DNA of 34,527 bases from assembly GCA_023436225.1 (NCBI GenBank), contig JAEZKA010000073.1, positions 1 to 34,527 of the forward strand. Direction: 5' to 3'. The notes beneath the pieces were generated by a model, which was given only the letters and a program-made list of their open reading frames with translations, was not told the DNA's origin and ran no database searches. The translations under genes and the position numbers were made by a program. Shown piece by piece: positions 15,447 through 23,461 of this stretch. Source of the stretch: Bacillota bacterium. Its GTDB lineage: Bacteria; Bacillota; Clostridia; Lachnospirales; Lachnospiraceae. Position 1 is the first letter of the stretch. Each line of letters opens with the position of its first letter.

Positions 15447-17348
15447 CTATTGACTACTCCTATGATATAGCTTTGCTTCATAGGGTCGAAGCAGAGCAGC
15501 TTCATCAGTATAATTAGATAATAACAATGTAAACTCCTTATCCCGTGTCATGGAAGGAATTGCATGATCGCTTATATTCGCTTCAATATAGTATTCCTCC
15601 CTACCGAGCCTCCGATAGTAATTGAATATATCTTTTTTCTTAGGGTTTACCGCTTCAAAGCTACCATAGACCAGAGCCTTGTGTTCCTTACGAAGCTGAA
15701 GCAGCTTCTGATAGAAGCGCCATATTGAATTGGGATTCTCCTGCTGCTTAGCAACATTCCATTCCAGATGATCCTGATCGGTCGCCAGCCAGGGCTCACC
15801 ATCAGTAAATCCGGCATTCTTCTGATCATTCCACTGCATCGGCGTTCTGGAATGATCCCTACTGCCGCTCAACACCTTTTTCCAAGCTTCCTTCTCTCCA
15901 AGGGTAGGAAGAAGCTCTGCATAATAATTAATGCTCTCCACATCCCTCATCTGGTCAATACCGGTAAAGGCTTGATTGATACTTCCAATCTCCTGTCCCT
16001 GATAGAGAAAGGGCGTCCCCTTGAGAGTCAGCTGCAACATTGCTAATAGCTTGCCCAGGACCTCACGAACTGCCGGATCCGGGTTAATCTTTGAAATCAT
16101 CCTTGGATTATCATGGTTCTCATAGAAGATGGACATCCAGCAATTATTCCCGTAATTCTCCATCCAATCGATCATATATTCCTTCAGATAATTCATATCA
16201 TAGCGGTAATCCTCAAACCTTACATGACCCGGAGTCTCCAGATGGTCAAAGGAGAAAACCATATCAAGCTCCCTTCGTTCCTCTCCGGTTAGAAGTCTGC
16301 TCATCTGCATTCCCACGCCCGGAGTCTCTCCTACGGTAAAGGCCTGATAGGGTTCAAAGGCTTCCTTTTTCAGCTCACGCAGATAGTCGTGGAGCTTTGG
16401 CCCGTAATAATAATGCTCAATTCCATAGTAGCCCATCAGCTTTCCGATGCTTTCATTCCCTTCCGGAAGTCCTTCTCTCTTCGAGATATAATTAATGACG
16501 TCCATCCGAAAACCATCTACACCCTTCGTAAGCCACCAGCGTATCATCGCCTCAATTTCACTTCGAAGCTCCCTATTCTCCCAATTTAGATCCATCTGCT
16601 TCTTAGAGAACAGATGAAGTCCCCATTCATTAAGCTCGGGATAATAGTTCCAAGCCGGTCCACTGAAGAAGGAGTTCCAATTATTTGGCGCCTTCCCCTC
16701 TTCGGACTCACGAAACAGGTAATAATCATGATATTTGGAGTTCTTATCCTTTAAGGCTTCCCTGAACCACGGATGCTCATCCGAGGTATGATTTACAACT
16801 AGGTCCATGATCAGACGCATTCCTCTATTATGAATTTCCTCAAGGAGACGGTCGAAATCCTCCATTGTACCAAACTCCTGCAGGATGGCGTAATAATCAC
16901 GGATATCATAGCCGTTATCATCATTCGGAGAATCATAGATCGGTGAGAGCCAAATTACATCGACTCCAAGCTCCTTTAAATAATCGAGTCTTGAGAGAAT
17001 CCCCTTCAGATCACCAATCCCGTCACCGTTGGAATCCTGAAAGCTTCTTGGATAGATCTGATAAAATACCGCTTCCTTCCACCAAGCTCTTGTGACATCC
17101 CCCTGCTTGTAGACCGGCTTATCTGCTTCACTGTTTAAGAGGGTAAGAAAGGTCGTAAAAAACTCCCGACCGAGTACTTTTTTCGTTAATGCTGCAACGG
17201 TTTTCAGCTTCATATTTCCGACAATGGGGTTGGTAATCAGCTTCTCCTTCTTATTCAATTGAAGCAGCAGCTTATAGATCACATCATGTCCGATGGGATT
17301 GGCATACACTTCTTTTATTTTACTGTTTTGATCCAGTTCTCTGCGCAA
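15447..17348 (-). CDS. GH13 alpha-glucosidase, oligo-1,6-glucosidase-like, with N-terminal extension
   Basis: A 633-aa protein. The GH13 barrel begins at WWKEAVFYQIYPRSF (about residue 89) and contains DLVVNH (182-187), the nucleophile D283 in GFRMDVIN, the acid/base E341 in TVGETPG and D413 in ENHDNPR. Val right after... the MDV motif (V284) is the residue that, in the oligo-1,6-glucosidase/isomaltase family, goes with alpha-1,6 specificity. Before the barrel lie ~85 extra residues with a NPIVGNMKLKTV and FLTLLNSE helical segment, not part of standard GH13. The start is TTG 17348, with GGGG 8 bases before it and 5 bases after the symporter stop, so it is probably translationally coupled; the next ATG would cut the extension in half. 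Confidence 0.9.
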   Translation of the reverse strand: MRRELDQNSKIKEVYANPIGHDVIYKLLLQLNKKEKLITNPIVGNMKLKTVAALTKKVLGREFFTTFLTLLNSEADKPVYKQGDVTRAWWKEAVFYQIYPRSFQDSNGDGIGDLKGILSRLDYLKELGVDVIWLSPIYDSPNDDNGYDIRDYYAILQEFGTMEDFDRLLEEIHNRGMRLIMDLVVNHTSDEHPWFREALKDKNSKYHDYYLFRESEEGKAPNNWNSFFSGPAWNYYPELNEWGLHLFSKKQMDLNWENRELRSEIEAMIRWWLTKGVDGFRMDVINYISKREGLPEGNESIGKLMGYYGIEHYYYGPKLHDYLRELKKEAFEPYQAFTVGETPGVGMQMSRLLTGEERRELDMVFSFDHLETPGHVRFEDYRYDMNYLKEYMIDWMENYGNNCWMSIFYENHDNPRMISKINPDPAVREVLGKLLAMLQLTLKGTPFLYQGQEIGSINQAFTGIDQMRDVESINYYAELLPTLGEKEAWKKVLSGSRDHSRTPMQWNDQKNAGFTDGEPWLATDQDHLEWNVAKQQENPNSIWRFYQKLLQLRKEHKALVYGSFEAVNPKKKDIFNYYRRLGREEYYIEANISDHAIPSMTRDKEFTLLLSNYTDEAALLRPYEAKLYHRSSQ

Positions 17349-17353
17349 TTTAA

Positions 17354-18676
17354 TTACCCCGCTTTCTTCTGGTTTTCTTCCATCATTCTTGCCACTTCCT
17401 TCTCATCCAGCTTATAGATTGCCATGATAAACAACATTACTACATACCCAAGGCAGGGAATGAGACAGAAGATAATCCATATTCCCTCCAGTGCACTGGC
17501 TACCTGTTGCGGAGCCCGCTCTACATAACCAAACACTCCAAGCAGAACCAGACAGAGGGTATTCGCTAAGGCACCCCCCAGCTTAGTCATAAAGGTCTGT
17601 ATTGAAAAAGCCATACCCGCAGTTCTCTCACCGGTATGATATGCACCATATTCAATACAATCTGCTGTAAACATACCATATAGCATTAACGGAAGCTGCA
17701 TGAAGGCAATTCGAACAGCAGCAATAAAGAGAAATAAAACCATATTCTCATAACCAACAAAATACTGGATAATACTTAATACAATCGCTGCTATGGAGCT
17801 GATTACCGTAAGCTTCTTCTTACCAAACTGTTTAATCAGGATTGGAAGTAAGGGTGATATTAAAATAATAGGGATTATCACAACTGCCATAATAACCGTA
17901 ACCATGGTCTCATCACCAAGATTTGAATTTGCAAAGTATACCGCCATAATCTGAAGGGTATTTGTAATCTCAATTCCTAAAAATCCGATGAAATAAATCA
18001 ATAAGTATTTATTTTTGAACAAGTACTGGAATATTTTAACGAAGGATATATCCTCACTATTCTGATATTTTACCCGTTCCTTTGCAGTAAACTGTAACGG
18101 GAGCATAACAAGAAAAGAAATCAGGCAGTAGATACCCACCGTCCAGGTCCAACCCACATTGGCCTTGATACTCATGAAGACAGCGCTGGTAATCGCTGCG
18201 ACCGCAGCAGCAAGTCTTCCGTATGCCATCAGCTTATCTCTCTCATAGGTATTGCTGGTCATAACGGTGGATAAGGAAAACAAAGGTGAATCCGATATGG
18301 TATATACCATATCAAAGATCAGATAGGTCACATAGGCATAAACTAATTTTAATAGATATGGTCCGTCAATATTGATGAACATCAAAAACAGAGATAGGGG
18401 AACCGTATAGGTAGCCACCTTTAACCAGGGTAAGAACTTTCCCTTCTTAAAATTACATTTGTCAACGATCGCCCCCATGATTGGATCATTGATGGCATCC
18501 CATACCTTTGCCAAAAGTAGCAATACTGCTGTGTCTCCTAAAGTAAGACCTACATACTCCGTATAAAAATAGGTTAAGAACTGAAACGGTAGCACATAAA
18601 TGATATTTTGCCCCAAGAAGAAGCCCGTGTATGACAACCGCTCCGTCTTCGTTGTCTGCATTGCTTTTCTATCCAT
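17354..18676 (-). CDS. GPH-family sugar:cation symporter
   Basis: A 440-aa membrane protein with about 12 membrane segments of the glycoside-pentoside-hexuronide:cation symporter family. The N-terminal GFFLGQNIIYVLPFQFLTYFYTEYVGL and the motif AKVWDAINDPIMGAIVDKC (about residues 56-74) are the family hallmark and include the cation-site acidic residues. GGGAGG lies 8 bases before the ATG. It is the first gene of an operon with GH13 and GH3 glucosidases, so its substrate is probably a short glucoside oligosaccharide or disaccharide (isomalto- or gluco-oligosaccharide). A promoter and palindromic operator precede it. The final ~15 residues are charged. Confidence 0.92.
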   Translation of the reverse strand: MDRKAMQTTKTERLSYTGFFLGQNIIYVLPFQFLTYFYTEYVGLTLGDTAVLLLLAKVWDAINDPIMGAIVDKCNFKKGKFLPWLKVATYTVPLSLFLMFINIDGPYLLKLVYAYVTYLIFDMVYTISDSPLFSLSTVMTSNTYERDKLMAYGRLAAAVAAITSAVFMSIKANVGWTWTVGIYCLISFLVMLPLQFTAKERVKYQNSEDISFVKIFQYLFKNKYLLIYFIGFLGIEITNTLQIMAVYFANSNLGDETMVTVIMAVVIIPIILISPLLPILIKQFGKKKLTVISSIAAIVLSIIQYFVGYENMVLFLFIAAVRIAFMQLPLMLYGMFTADCIEYGAYHTGERTAGMAFSIQTFMTKLGGALANTLCLVLLGVFGYVERAPQQVASALEGIWIIFCLIPCLGYVVMLFIMAIYKLDEKEVARMMEENQKKAG

Positions 18677-18697
18677 TATTATATCCTCCCATATGTT

Positions 18698-18749
18698 TAT
18701 GAGCAGCTGCTCATATGGTTATTTTAACTCTAAAACAGTGATTAGGCAA
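18698..18749 (-). promoter_or_regulatory. Promoter and 18-bp perfect palindrome operator of the glucosidase operon
   Basis: On the minus strand TTGCCT (18744-18749), a 17-base spacer and TAAAAT (18721-18726). About 5 bases downstream of the -10 lies TATGAGCAGCTGCTCATA (18698-18715), a perfect palindrome extended by imperfect CCATAT/ATATGG arms. It would cover the transcription start, the position expected for a repressor. No repressor gene lies beside the operon. The cognate protein family cannot be assigned with confidence. Confidence 0.6.
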
Positions 18750-18864
18750 CTAATATTCAACACTTTTACCAATATCTTGAAGGCATTATGAATAATCCGA
18801 ATTGAAAAATATGGTTAGCTAGAATAAAATATTGATATCGGATAAAGATTAGAACAGAAAGGAT

Positions 18865-19371
18865 GTGATACATATCACCATAAAAGAGAAAAGAGAATTT
18901 ATATGTACCGTCAGAGAGTTACTTCAGGTGGAGCCGGTTCAGGAAATGGATCGATACCTTCAGCACGGAAATACCAGTACCCTGACGCACTGCCTTAGTG
19001 TTGCCTACTACAGTTATCGCCTGGCACTCCTATTGCCCATGCAATTTCATTATAAGAGTCTGATCCGCGGGGCCATCCTCCATGATTTTTACTTATATGA
19101 CTGGCATATTCCTGATAAGAGCCATAAGCTCCATGGGTTTGTACATCCTCGCTTTGCACTTAGTAATGCCCGGCATTATTTCAGTTTGAATAGCGTAGAG
19201 GAGGATATTATTCTTAAGCACATGTGGCCGTTAACATTAAGAACCTTCCCCTGCTGCCCGGAAGCCTTCCTTGTGAGTATTGTTGACAAGGTCTGCTCGC
19301 TGGCTGAGACCTTGTATATTCCCATTCAGCCTAAGAGTAAGCTTTGGGGGTACGGTAAGGCAGGAACCTGA
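18865..19371 (+). CDS. HD-domain phosphohydrolase-like protein
   Basis: A 168-aa cytoplasmic protein. HD-superfamily metal ligands are visible in order: H42 (LTHCLSVAYYS), H73-D74 (AILHDFYLYDW) and D141 (SIVDKVCS), with H91/H94 and H119 nearby. Such small HD proteins are metal-dependent phosphohydrolases of unknown substrate, common in Clostridia. The start is uncertain: GTG 18865 is only two bases from AAAGG (ideal would be further), so ATA or ATC codons just downstream might be used, or spacing is relaxed. It is transcribed alone, divergent from the sugar operon and convergent with argC; a bidirectional terminator lies at 19463-19516. Confidence 0.8.
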   Translation: MIHITIKEKREFICTVRELLQVEPVQEMDRYLQHGNTSTLTHCLSVAYYSYRLALLLPMQFHYKSLIRGAILHDFYLYDWHIPDKSHKLHGFVHPRFALSNARHYFSLNSVEEDIILKHMWPLTLRTFPCCPEAFLVSIVDKVCSLAETLYIPIQPKSKLWGYGKAGT

Positions 19372-19417
19372 TCATAACCCTATATGAAGATCAGCCTGTT
19401 ACCTCTCTTGAAATATG

Positions 19418-19516
19418 TGCCCACCAGCAAGTGTGGTCCAGCTTCGCTGGACACACCGCACTAAAAAGCGGTATCGCTTAATCAAATTTGCATGTGATTA
19501 GCGATACCGCTTTTTT
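19418..19516. repeat. Intergenic hairpin module, copy 2, with bidirectional terminator
   Basis: The hairpin GTCCAGC-TTC-GCTGGAC (19436-19452) is followed by ACACCGCACTA, the same block as copy 1 (11262-11288) with one change. Then comes a long stem (AAAAAGCGGTATCGC with GCGATACCGCTTTTT, 19464-19515, and an inner TAATCA/TGATTA pairing) with a T run on both strands. It lies between the convergent HD-protein and argC genes and should end both transcripts. The upstream part, GTGCCCACCAGCAAGTGT, also resembles the start of copy 1. Confidence 0.72.
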
Positions 19517-19554
19517 CCTGACAATAGAAAGTTCTGTTTAGTGGATACAAAATA

Positions 19555-20508
19555 TTATAGATGAAGATCTTCCTCAAAGCCTAACATAATATTCATATTC
19601 TGAATTGCTGCACCGGATGCTCCCTTACCTAAATTATCGATGCGGGTCATTACGACTGCCGTTCCTTTTGTGTCATTACCGAATACAAAAATCTCTGCAT
19701 TATTCGTATCATTGCAAGCTGTAATATCAATTGCTCCATCGAATAAAATAGAATCATCCGAATAAGGCATCACCTTTACGAACTTCTCCTGGGAATAATG
19801 CTCACTAAGCACCTCGTGTATATTCTTACCGGTCATCTTCTTTGAGAGAAGCTTGGTATGAAGCGGAAGCATTACAGCCATTCCCTTATAATTATTACCA
19901 AGGATCGGAACGAAAAGAGGTGCCTCCGATAAGCCTGAATGCAGCATCATCTCAGGTAGATGCTTATGATTTAGGCTAAGGGCATAAGGTCTGGGTGCCT
20001 TCGCATAATCGTTCTTACCGTCATTCGACTCATATTTCTCTATCAACGCTTTTCCACCGCCACTATAGCCGGTAAGGCTCTGGCAGGTAATCGGATAATC
20101 CGGAGCAATGGCCCCCTCCTTCACTAAAGGATATGAAGATAGAATAAATGCTGTTGCATGGCAGCCCGGATTACTTAACCTCATGCAATTCTTAATCGCC
20201 TCCCGATGCTCCTTGGATAATTCAGGTAGTCCATAGGTCCAATTCGACGCGGTGCGGAATGCAGTGCTGGCATCGATAATCTTCGTATTAGAGCTCGTCA
20301 CCAGACTAACTGCTTCCCTTGCAGCCTCGTCCGGCAGGCACAGGAATACGATATCTGCCTCATTCAGACATCTTGCCCTTTCCTTGGGATCTCTTCTATT
20401 CTCATAATCGATCGTTATCATCTCAAGCTCCGAATACAAGCTAAGTCTCTCATGTATCTTTAATCCGGTCGTCCCGGATAATCCATCAACAAATACTTTC
20501 TTCTTCAT
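19555..20508 (-). CDS. argC: N-acetyl-gamma-glutamyl-phosphate reductase, short (type 2) form
   Basis: About 317 aa; the NADPH-dependent third step of arginine synthesis, N-acetylglutamyl phosphate to semialdehyde. The Rossmann start is VFVDGLSGTTGLKIHERL, FLCLPDEAA follows, the catalytic cysteine is C116 in LSNPGCHATAF, and CQSLTGYSGGGKALIEKY and LNHKHLPEM are typical of the shorter ArgC type 2. An upstream ATG at 20529 lacks a good site; ATG 20508 follows GAGAGG at 7 bases. It stands alone, without argB, argD or argJ nearby, with its own strong promoter. No T-box or ARG box is recognised. Confidence 0.93.
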   Translation of the reverse strand: MKKKVFVDGLSGTTGLKIHERLSLYSELEMITIDYENRRDPKERARCLNEADIVFLCLPDEAAREAVSLVTSSNTKIIDASTAFRTASNWTYGLPELSKEHREAIKNCMRLSNPGCHATAFILSSYPLVKEGAIAPDYPITCQSLTGYSGGGKALIEKYESNDGKNDYAKAPRPYALSLNHKHLPEMMLHSGLSEAPLFVPILGNNYKGMAVMLPLHTKLLSKKMTGKNIHEVLSEHYSQEKFVKVMPYSDDSILFDGAIDITACNDTNNAEIFVFGNDTKGTAVVMTRIDNLGKGASGAAIQNMNIMLGFEEDLHL

Positions 20509-20554
20509 AGAATCGCCTCTCATAGTCATGTATATTTATTCATTGTTTTATATT

Positions 20555-20583
20555 AATATACATTAGGTGTTCGGGATTGTCAA
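20555..20583 (-). promoter_or_regulatory. Near-consensus sigma-A promoter for argC
   Basis: TTGACA (20578-20583), a 17-base spacer and TATATT (20555-20560) on the minus strand, 47 bases before the argC start. Confidence 0.7.
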
Positions 20584-20650
20584 TATGATATATAAATATG
20601 TTGATACCATCCACTCCGAAGATGCTTTTTCATCAATCTCTGTCTTGTTA

Positions 20651-21736
20651 CTAAAAGCTCTGTATCACGTCCTCATCCAACAGCTTGATAAGCTCTACAG
20701 CTAGCTTCACACTATTCTCATAATCATAATAGGTTGAGATTCCGTAATGGGTATGGGCATATCGAACCGGTACACCGATTACGATGGTTGGAATACCTTG
20801 ATGAGTCAGATGAATGACTGAGCCGTTCGTGGATCCACCAGCTCTAACCGCTTCCTGCACCGGCAGTCCAAGCCTTGCGGCGGCATCTAGGGCAAAGCGC
20901 TGAAATCTTGGATTTGTAATCATTCTGGCATCCATATGGCGCAGCATCGGTCCCCTTTTTATCGCAGTCTGAATCTCGTATTGATCCACGCTGGTATCAT
21001 CAGCCGGACAACCTTCAAAGACGATGGCTACATCGGGCTTAATGACACGTGTAGTAACCGTACTTCCTCTGGCACCTACCTCTTCCTGCGTGGCAATCCC
21101 TGCAACCACATCTACTGCTAGCTGTTCTCCTGAAATGGCGTGAAACGTATCAATGACTCCAGCACAACCGATTCGATTGTCAAAAGCTTTACCCATCATA
21201 ATATCATGCTGCACATCATATTCGAAATCCACATAAGGTACCACAGGCTCACCGATCCGAACCTTGAATTCCTTGATTGCTTCTTCCTTTGAGGTGGCTC
21301 CGATATCAATGGACATTTGCTTTATATCGATGGATGCATTTTTCTCCTGTTCACTCATATAATGGGGTGGCTTGCTGGTAATGATTCCGGGAATATATTC
21401 ATATTCCGAATTACGAACCCATACCTTATGTGCAGGTATGTTATAATTAACCCAGGATCCCAAGGGAATAATCTGTAATGTACCGTTTGCACGAATGGAA
21501 TGTACCATAAAGCCAACTTCATCACTATGAGCATCGAGCTGTACTATCTTACGATTGCCTGTATTTCCATGGTGATAAATATATAGGTTACGTAAGGTAT
21601 CCTCTTTCACCACTCCCAGACCTTCACTATAGCTGCGAAGCAGCTCAACCACGCGATCCTCAAAGCCTGCTACTCCGGGGGCATTTGATAATTCCTCTAT
21701 TCTACGGATGCTTTCCGTTTGATTTAATGAATACAT
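20651..21736 (-). CDS. M42-family metallo-aminopeptidase
   Basis: About 361 aa. A two-metal peptidase of the M42 glutamyl aminopeptidase/'endoglucanase' family, forming large cytoplasmic tetrahedral complexes in known members. Visible metal and catalytic residues: H and D in QLDAHSDEVGF, D in GKAFDNRIGCAG (bridging), EE in ATQEEVGARG (base and ligand), E in FEGCPADD and the last His in RYAHTHYGIS. The motif ending AGGSTNGSVIHLT is typical. An upstream ATG at 21769 is less good; ATG 21736 follows GGAGG by 7 bases. It is downstream of the EamA transporter gene by about 109 bases. The peptide substrate is not known. Confidence 0.92.
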   Translation of the reverse strand: MYSLNQTESIRRIEELSNAPGVAGFEDRVVELLRSYSEGLGVVKEDTLRNLYIYHHGNTGNRKIVQLDAHSDEVGFMVHSIRANGTLQIIPLGSWVNYNIPAHKVWVRNSEYEYIPGIITSKPPHYMSEQEKNASIDIKQMSIDIGATSKEEAIKEFKVRIGEPVVPYVDFEYDVQHDIMMGKAFDNRIGCAGVIDTFHAISGEQLAVDVVAGIATQEEVGARGSTVTTRVIKPDVAIVFEGCPADDTSVDQYEIQTAIKRGPMLRHMDARMITNPRFQRFALDAAARLGLPVQEAVRAGGSTNGSVIHLTHQGIPTIVIGVPVRYAHTHYGISTYYDYENSVKLAVELIKLLDEDVIQSF

Positions 21737-21844
21737 TCTTTTTCCTCCATGTTCATATTTTTCTTTCAAACCAATCCAATTCTGTATGGTTGATCTGTTC
21801 TATTATTATATATTGATGAATTATTTCATTTTCGTTTCATTCTG

Positions 21845-22690
21845 CTATCGATTCAGAATAACAATGACTGCACCGACAAAAATCAGCACTGCAGATAGGA
21901 TGCGCTTTCTTCTCTCCTTTTCACGAAAAAGGATACTGCTAAGAACTGTTGTAATCACGATATTTAGCATGGTAAGTGTTTTAACATAGGTCTGGCCGGA
22001 GGCGGTCTGACTAATATTCTGTACCGCCAACATTTGCATCAAAAATTCAATTACCCACAATAGGGCTTGAAAAACCAGATGTTTATCAACAATTAGAACT
22101 CGTCTCGTTTTAGTTCTCGCTATGCCGAACATCAGCAATGCAGAGGCAATGGTCCAAAGCAGTGAATAAGTGATGGCGGAGGAGGCACCTATGGCAAGCT
22201 TATCCAACGATGTGGTAAAGCCTAACATGATTGCGATTAGGATCATCCATATACTGGATTTACTAACGCGGATACGGCTTCCTTGATGATTGATGATAAA
22301 CGCACCGGCACATACCATAACAATACCAAAAAGTGCAAAGGTACTCGGGAGCTCGTGGTATAATAGTATACTCCATAATACTACGAAAATCGGTATAAAC
22401 CCAAGCCAAGGAGTAGTAAGTGATAAATCCTCCTCTTTAATCAACTTAAGTCGAAATAAGGTGGCAACGGCAGTGACAATCACAGTAATAAATGTAATTC
22501 CCATAAATACCGGAATATCCGTAATAATAATATTTCCTCTAAATGCAATGATTACGAATATAAGGCTCCCATAGAATCTCGTCGTAAAGCTGATTATCTC
22601 CGGTGACTGCTTAATGTATTTCTTTATATACAGCTCTCTCAAGCTGACAAACATCCCGGATAAGATTGCGTAACCTATCCACAATTCCAT
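21845..22690 (-). CDS. EamA/DMT-family transporter
   Basis: About 281 aa with about 10 membrane segments arranged as two EamA repeats, a drug/metabolite exporter-type protein. Hydrophobic spans run from MELWIGYAIL to GAVIVILNR with short loops, and the end of each repeat carries the usual short charged linker (NHQGSRIR, FREKERRKR). The frame is open to 22786 and would overlap the DUF3793 gene; ATG 22690, preceded by GGAGA at 9 bases, leaves a 38-base gap and is preferred. It is probably co-transcribed after the DUF3793 gene. The substrate is unknown. Confidence 0.85.
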   Translation of the reverse strand: MELWIGYAILSGMFVSLRELYIKKYIKQSPEIISFTTRFYGSLIFVIIAFRGNIIITDIPVFMGITFITVIVTAVATLFRLKLIKEEDLSLTTPWLGFIPIFVVLWSILLYHELPSTFALFGIVMVCAGAFIINHQGSRIRVSKSSIWMILIAIMLGFTTSLDKLAIGASSAITYSLLWTIASALLMFGIARTKTRRVLIVDKHLVFQALLWVIEFLMQMLAVQNISQTASGQTYVKTLTMLNIVITTVLSSILFREKERRKRILSAVLIFVGAVIVILNR

Positions 22691-22728
22691 ATAACTCATT
22701 CTCCGATCCATACTTGCTATAATTACGG

Positions 22729-23382
22729 TCAGTAGGATAGCAGCTCCCAGCCAATCTGAGAATATTCCAGAGCCTCTACATCCCAACGATTTAGTAGTTC
22801 CCCCTTCGTTTCTACCAACGCCATGCTTCTAGACTTTATCTGATGATAGGCTGTAAATGCAGCTTCCGCAACCTTCACCCGTTCATAAACCTTCCACATA
22901 CCACAGAGAATATATTTTTTTCCATGATTGCGGATAAAGCCGTCCACATCTGCTAAGGGATACCCCATAAAGATTCCTATCTCATGAGGAAACTCCCCTG
23001 ATATCCAGTAATTCCTGTATTTATTTCCTAGAAGCGAAAGAGATTCGCCCAGCTGATTCTTATCGATACAGTACCCATATCTTTCCAAAAATGGCTGTCG
23101 CTTACCTGTGGACATGGATAGCCATAGCAAATGCTCATTGTATAAAAACAAATACAATCTGCTTTCTGTCTCCTGAAATATCATCAGATTGCAGCTGTAA
23201 TGACCCAGATGGTATCGAAGAAGCGTATAAAACTCCTGCATATCCCGGATTTGTCTTTTATCAGCAGTAATCAGACTGGCAGGCTTCCATTTCAACAGGG
23301 TGGGCATGCATTGACATGCTAATAAATCGAGGATATAGTCCTTCGAATTAACCAAATCCCTACTTATGCCGACATTTATCAT
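22729..23382 (-). CDS. DUF3793 family protein
   Basis: A 217-aa soluble protein of unknown function. FPHEIGIFMGYPLADVDGFIRN...KYILCGMWKVY is the hallmark of DUF3793, a family found largely in Clostridia, often near metal or iron metabolism genes in my recollection, though no such gene is here. The N-terminal half has CQCMPTLLKWKPASLI, with two cysteines near residue 23. AGAAAGG lies 11 bases before the ATG, a rather long spacing. It is followed by an EamA transporter gene. The function is not assignable. Confidence 0.85.
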   Translation of the reverse strand: MINVGISRDLVNSKDYILDLLACQCMPTLLKWKPASLITADKRQIRDMQEFYTLLRYHLGHYSCNLMIFQETESRLYLFLYNEHLLWLSMSTGKRQPFLERYGYCIDKNQLGESLSLLGNKYRNYWISGEFPHEIGIFMGYPLADVDGFIRNHGKKYILCGMWKVYERVKVAEAAFTAYHQIKSRSMALVETKGELLNRWDVEALEYSQIGWELLSY

Positions 23383-23461
23383 GAGAGGTACAACCTTTCT
23401 TATTTGATATGTCTAGCATTTGTCGATGACCATGTCTGCATACAGTACACTGCCGTATTTT

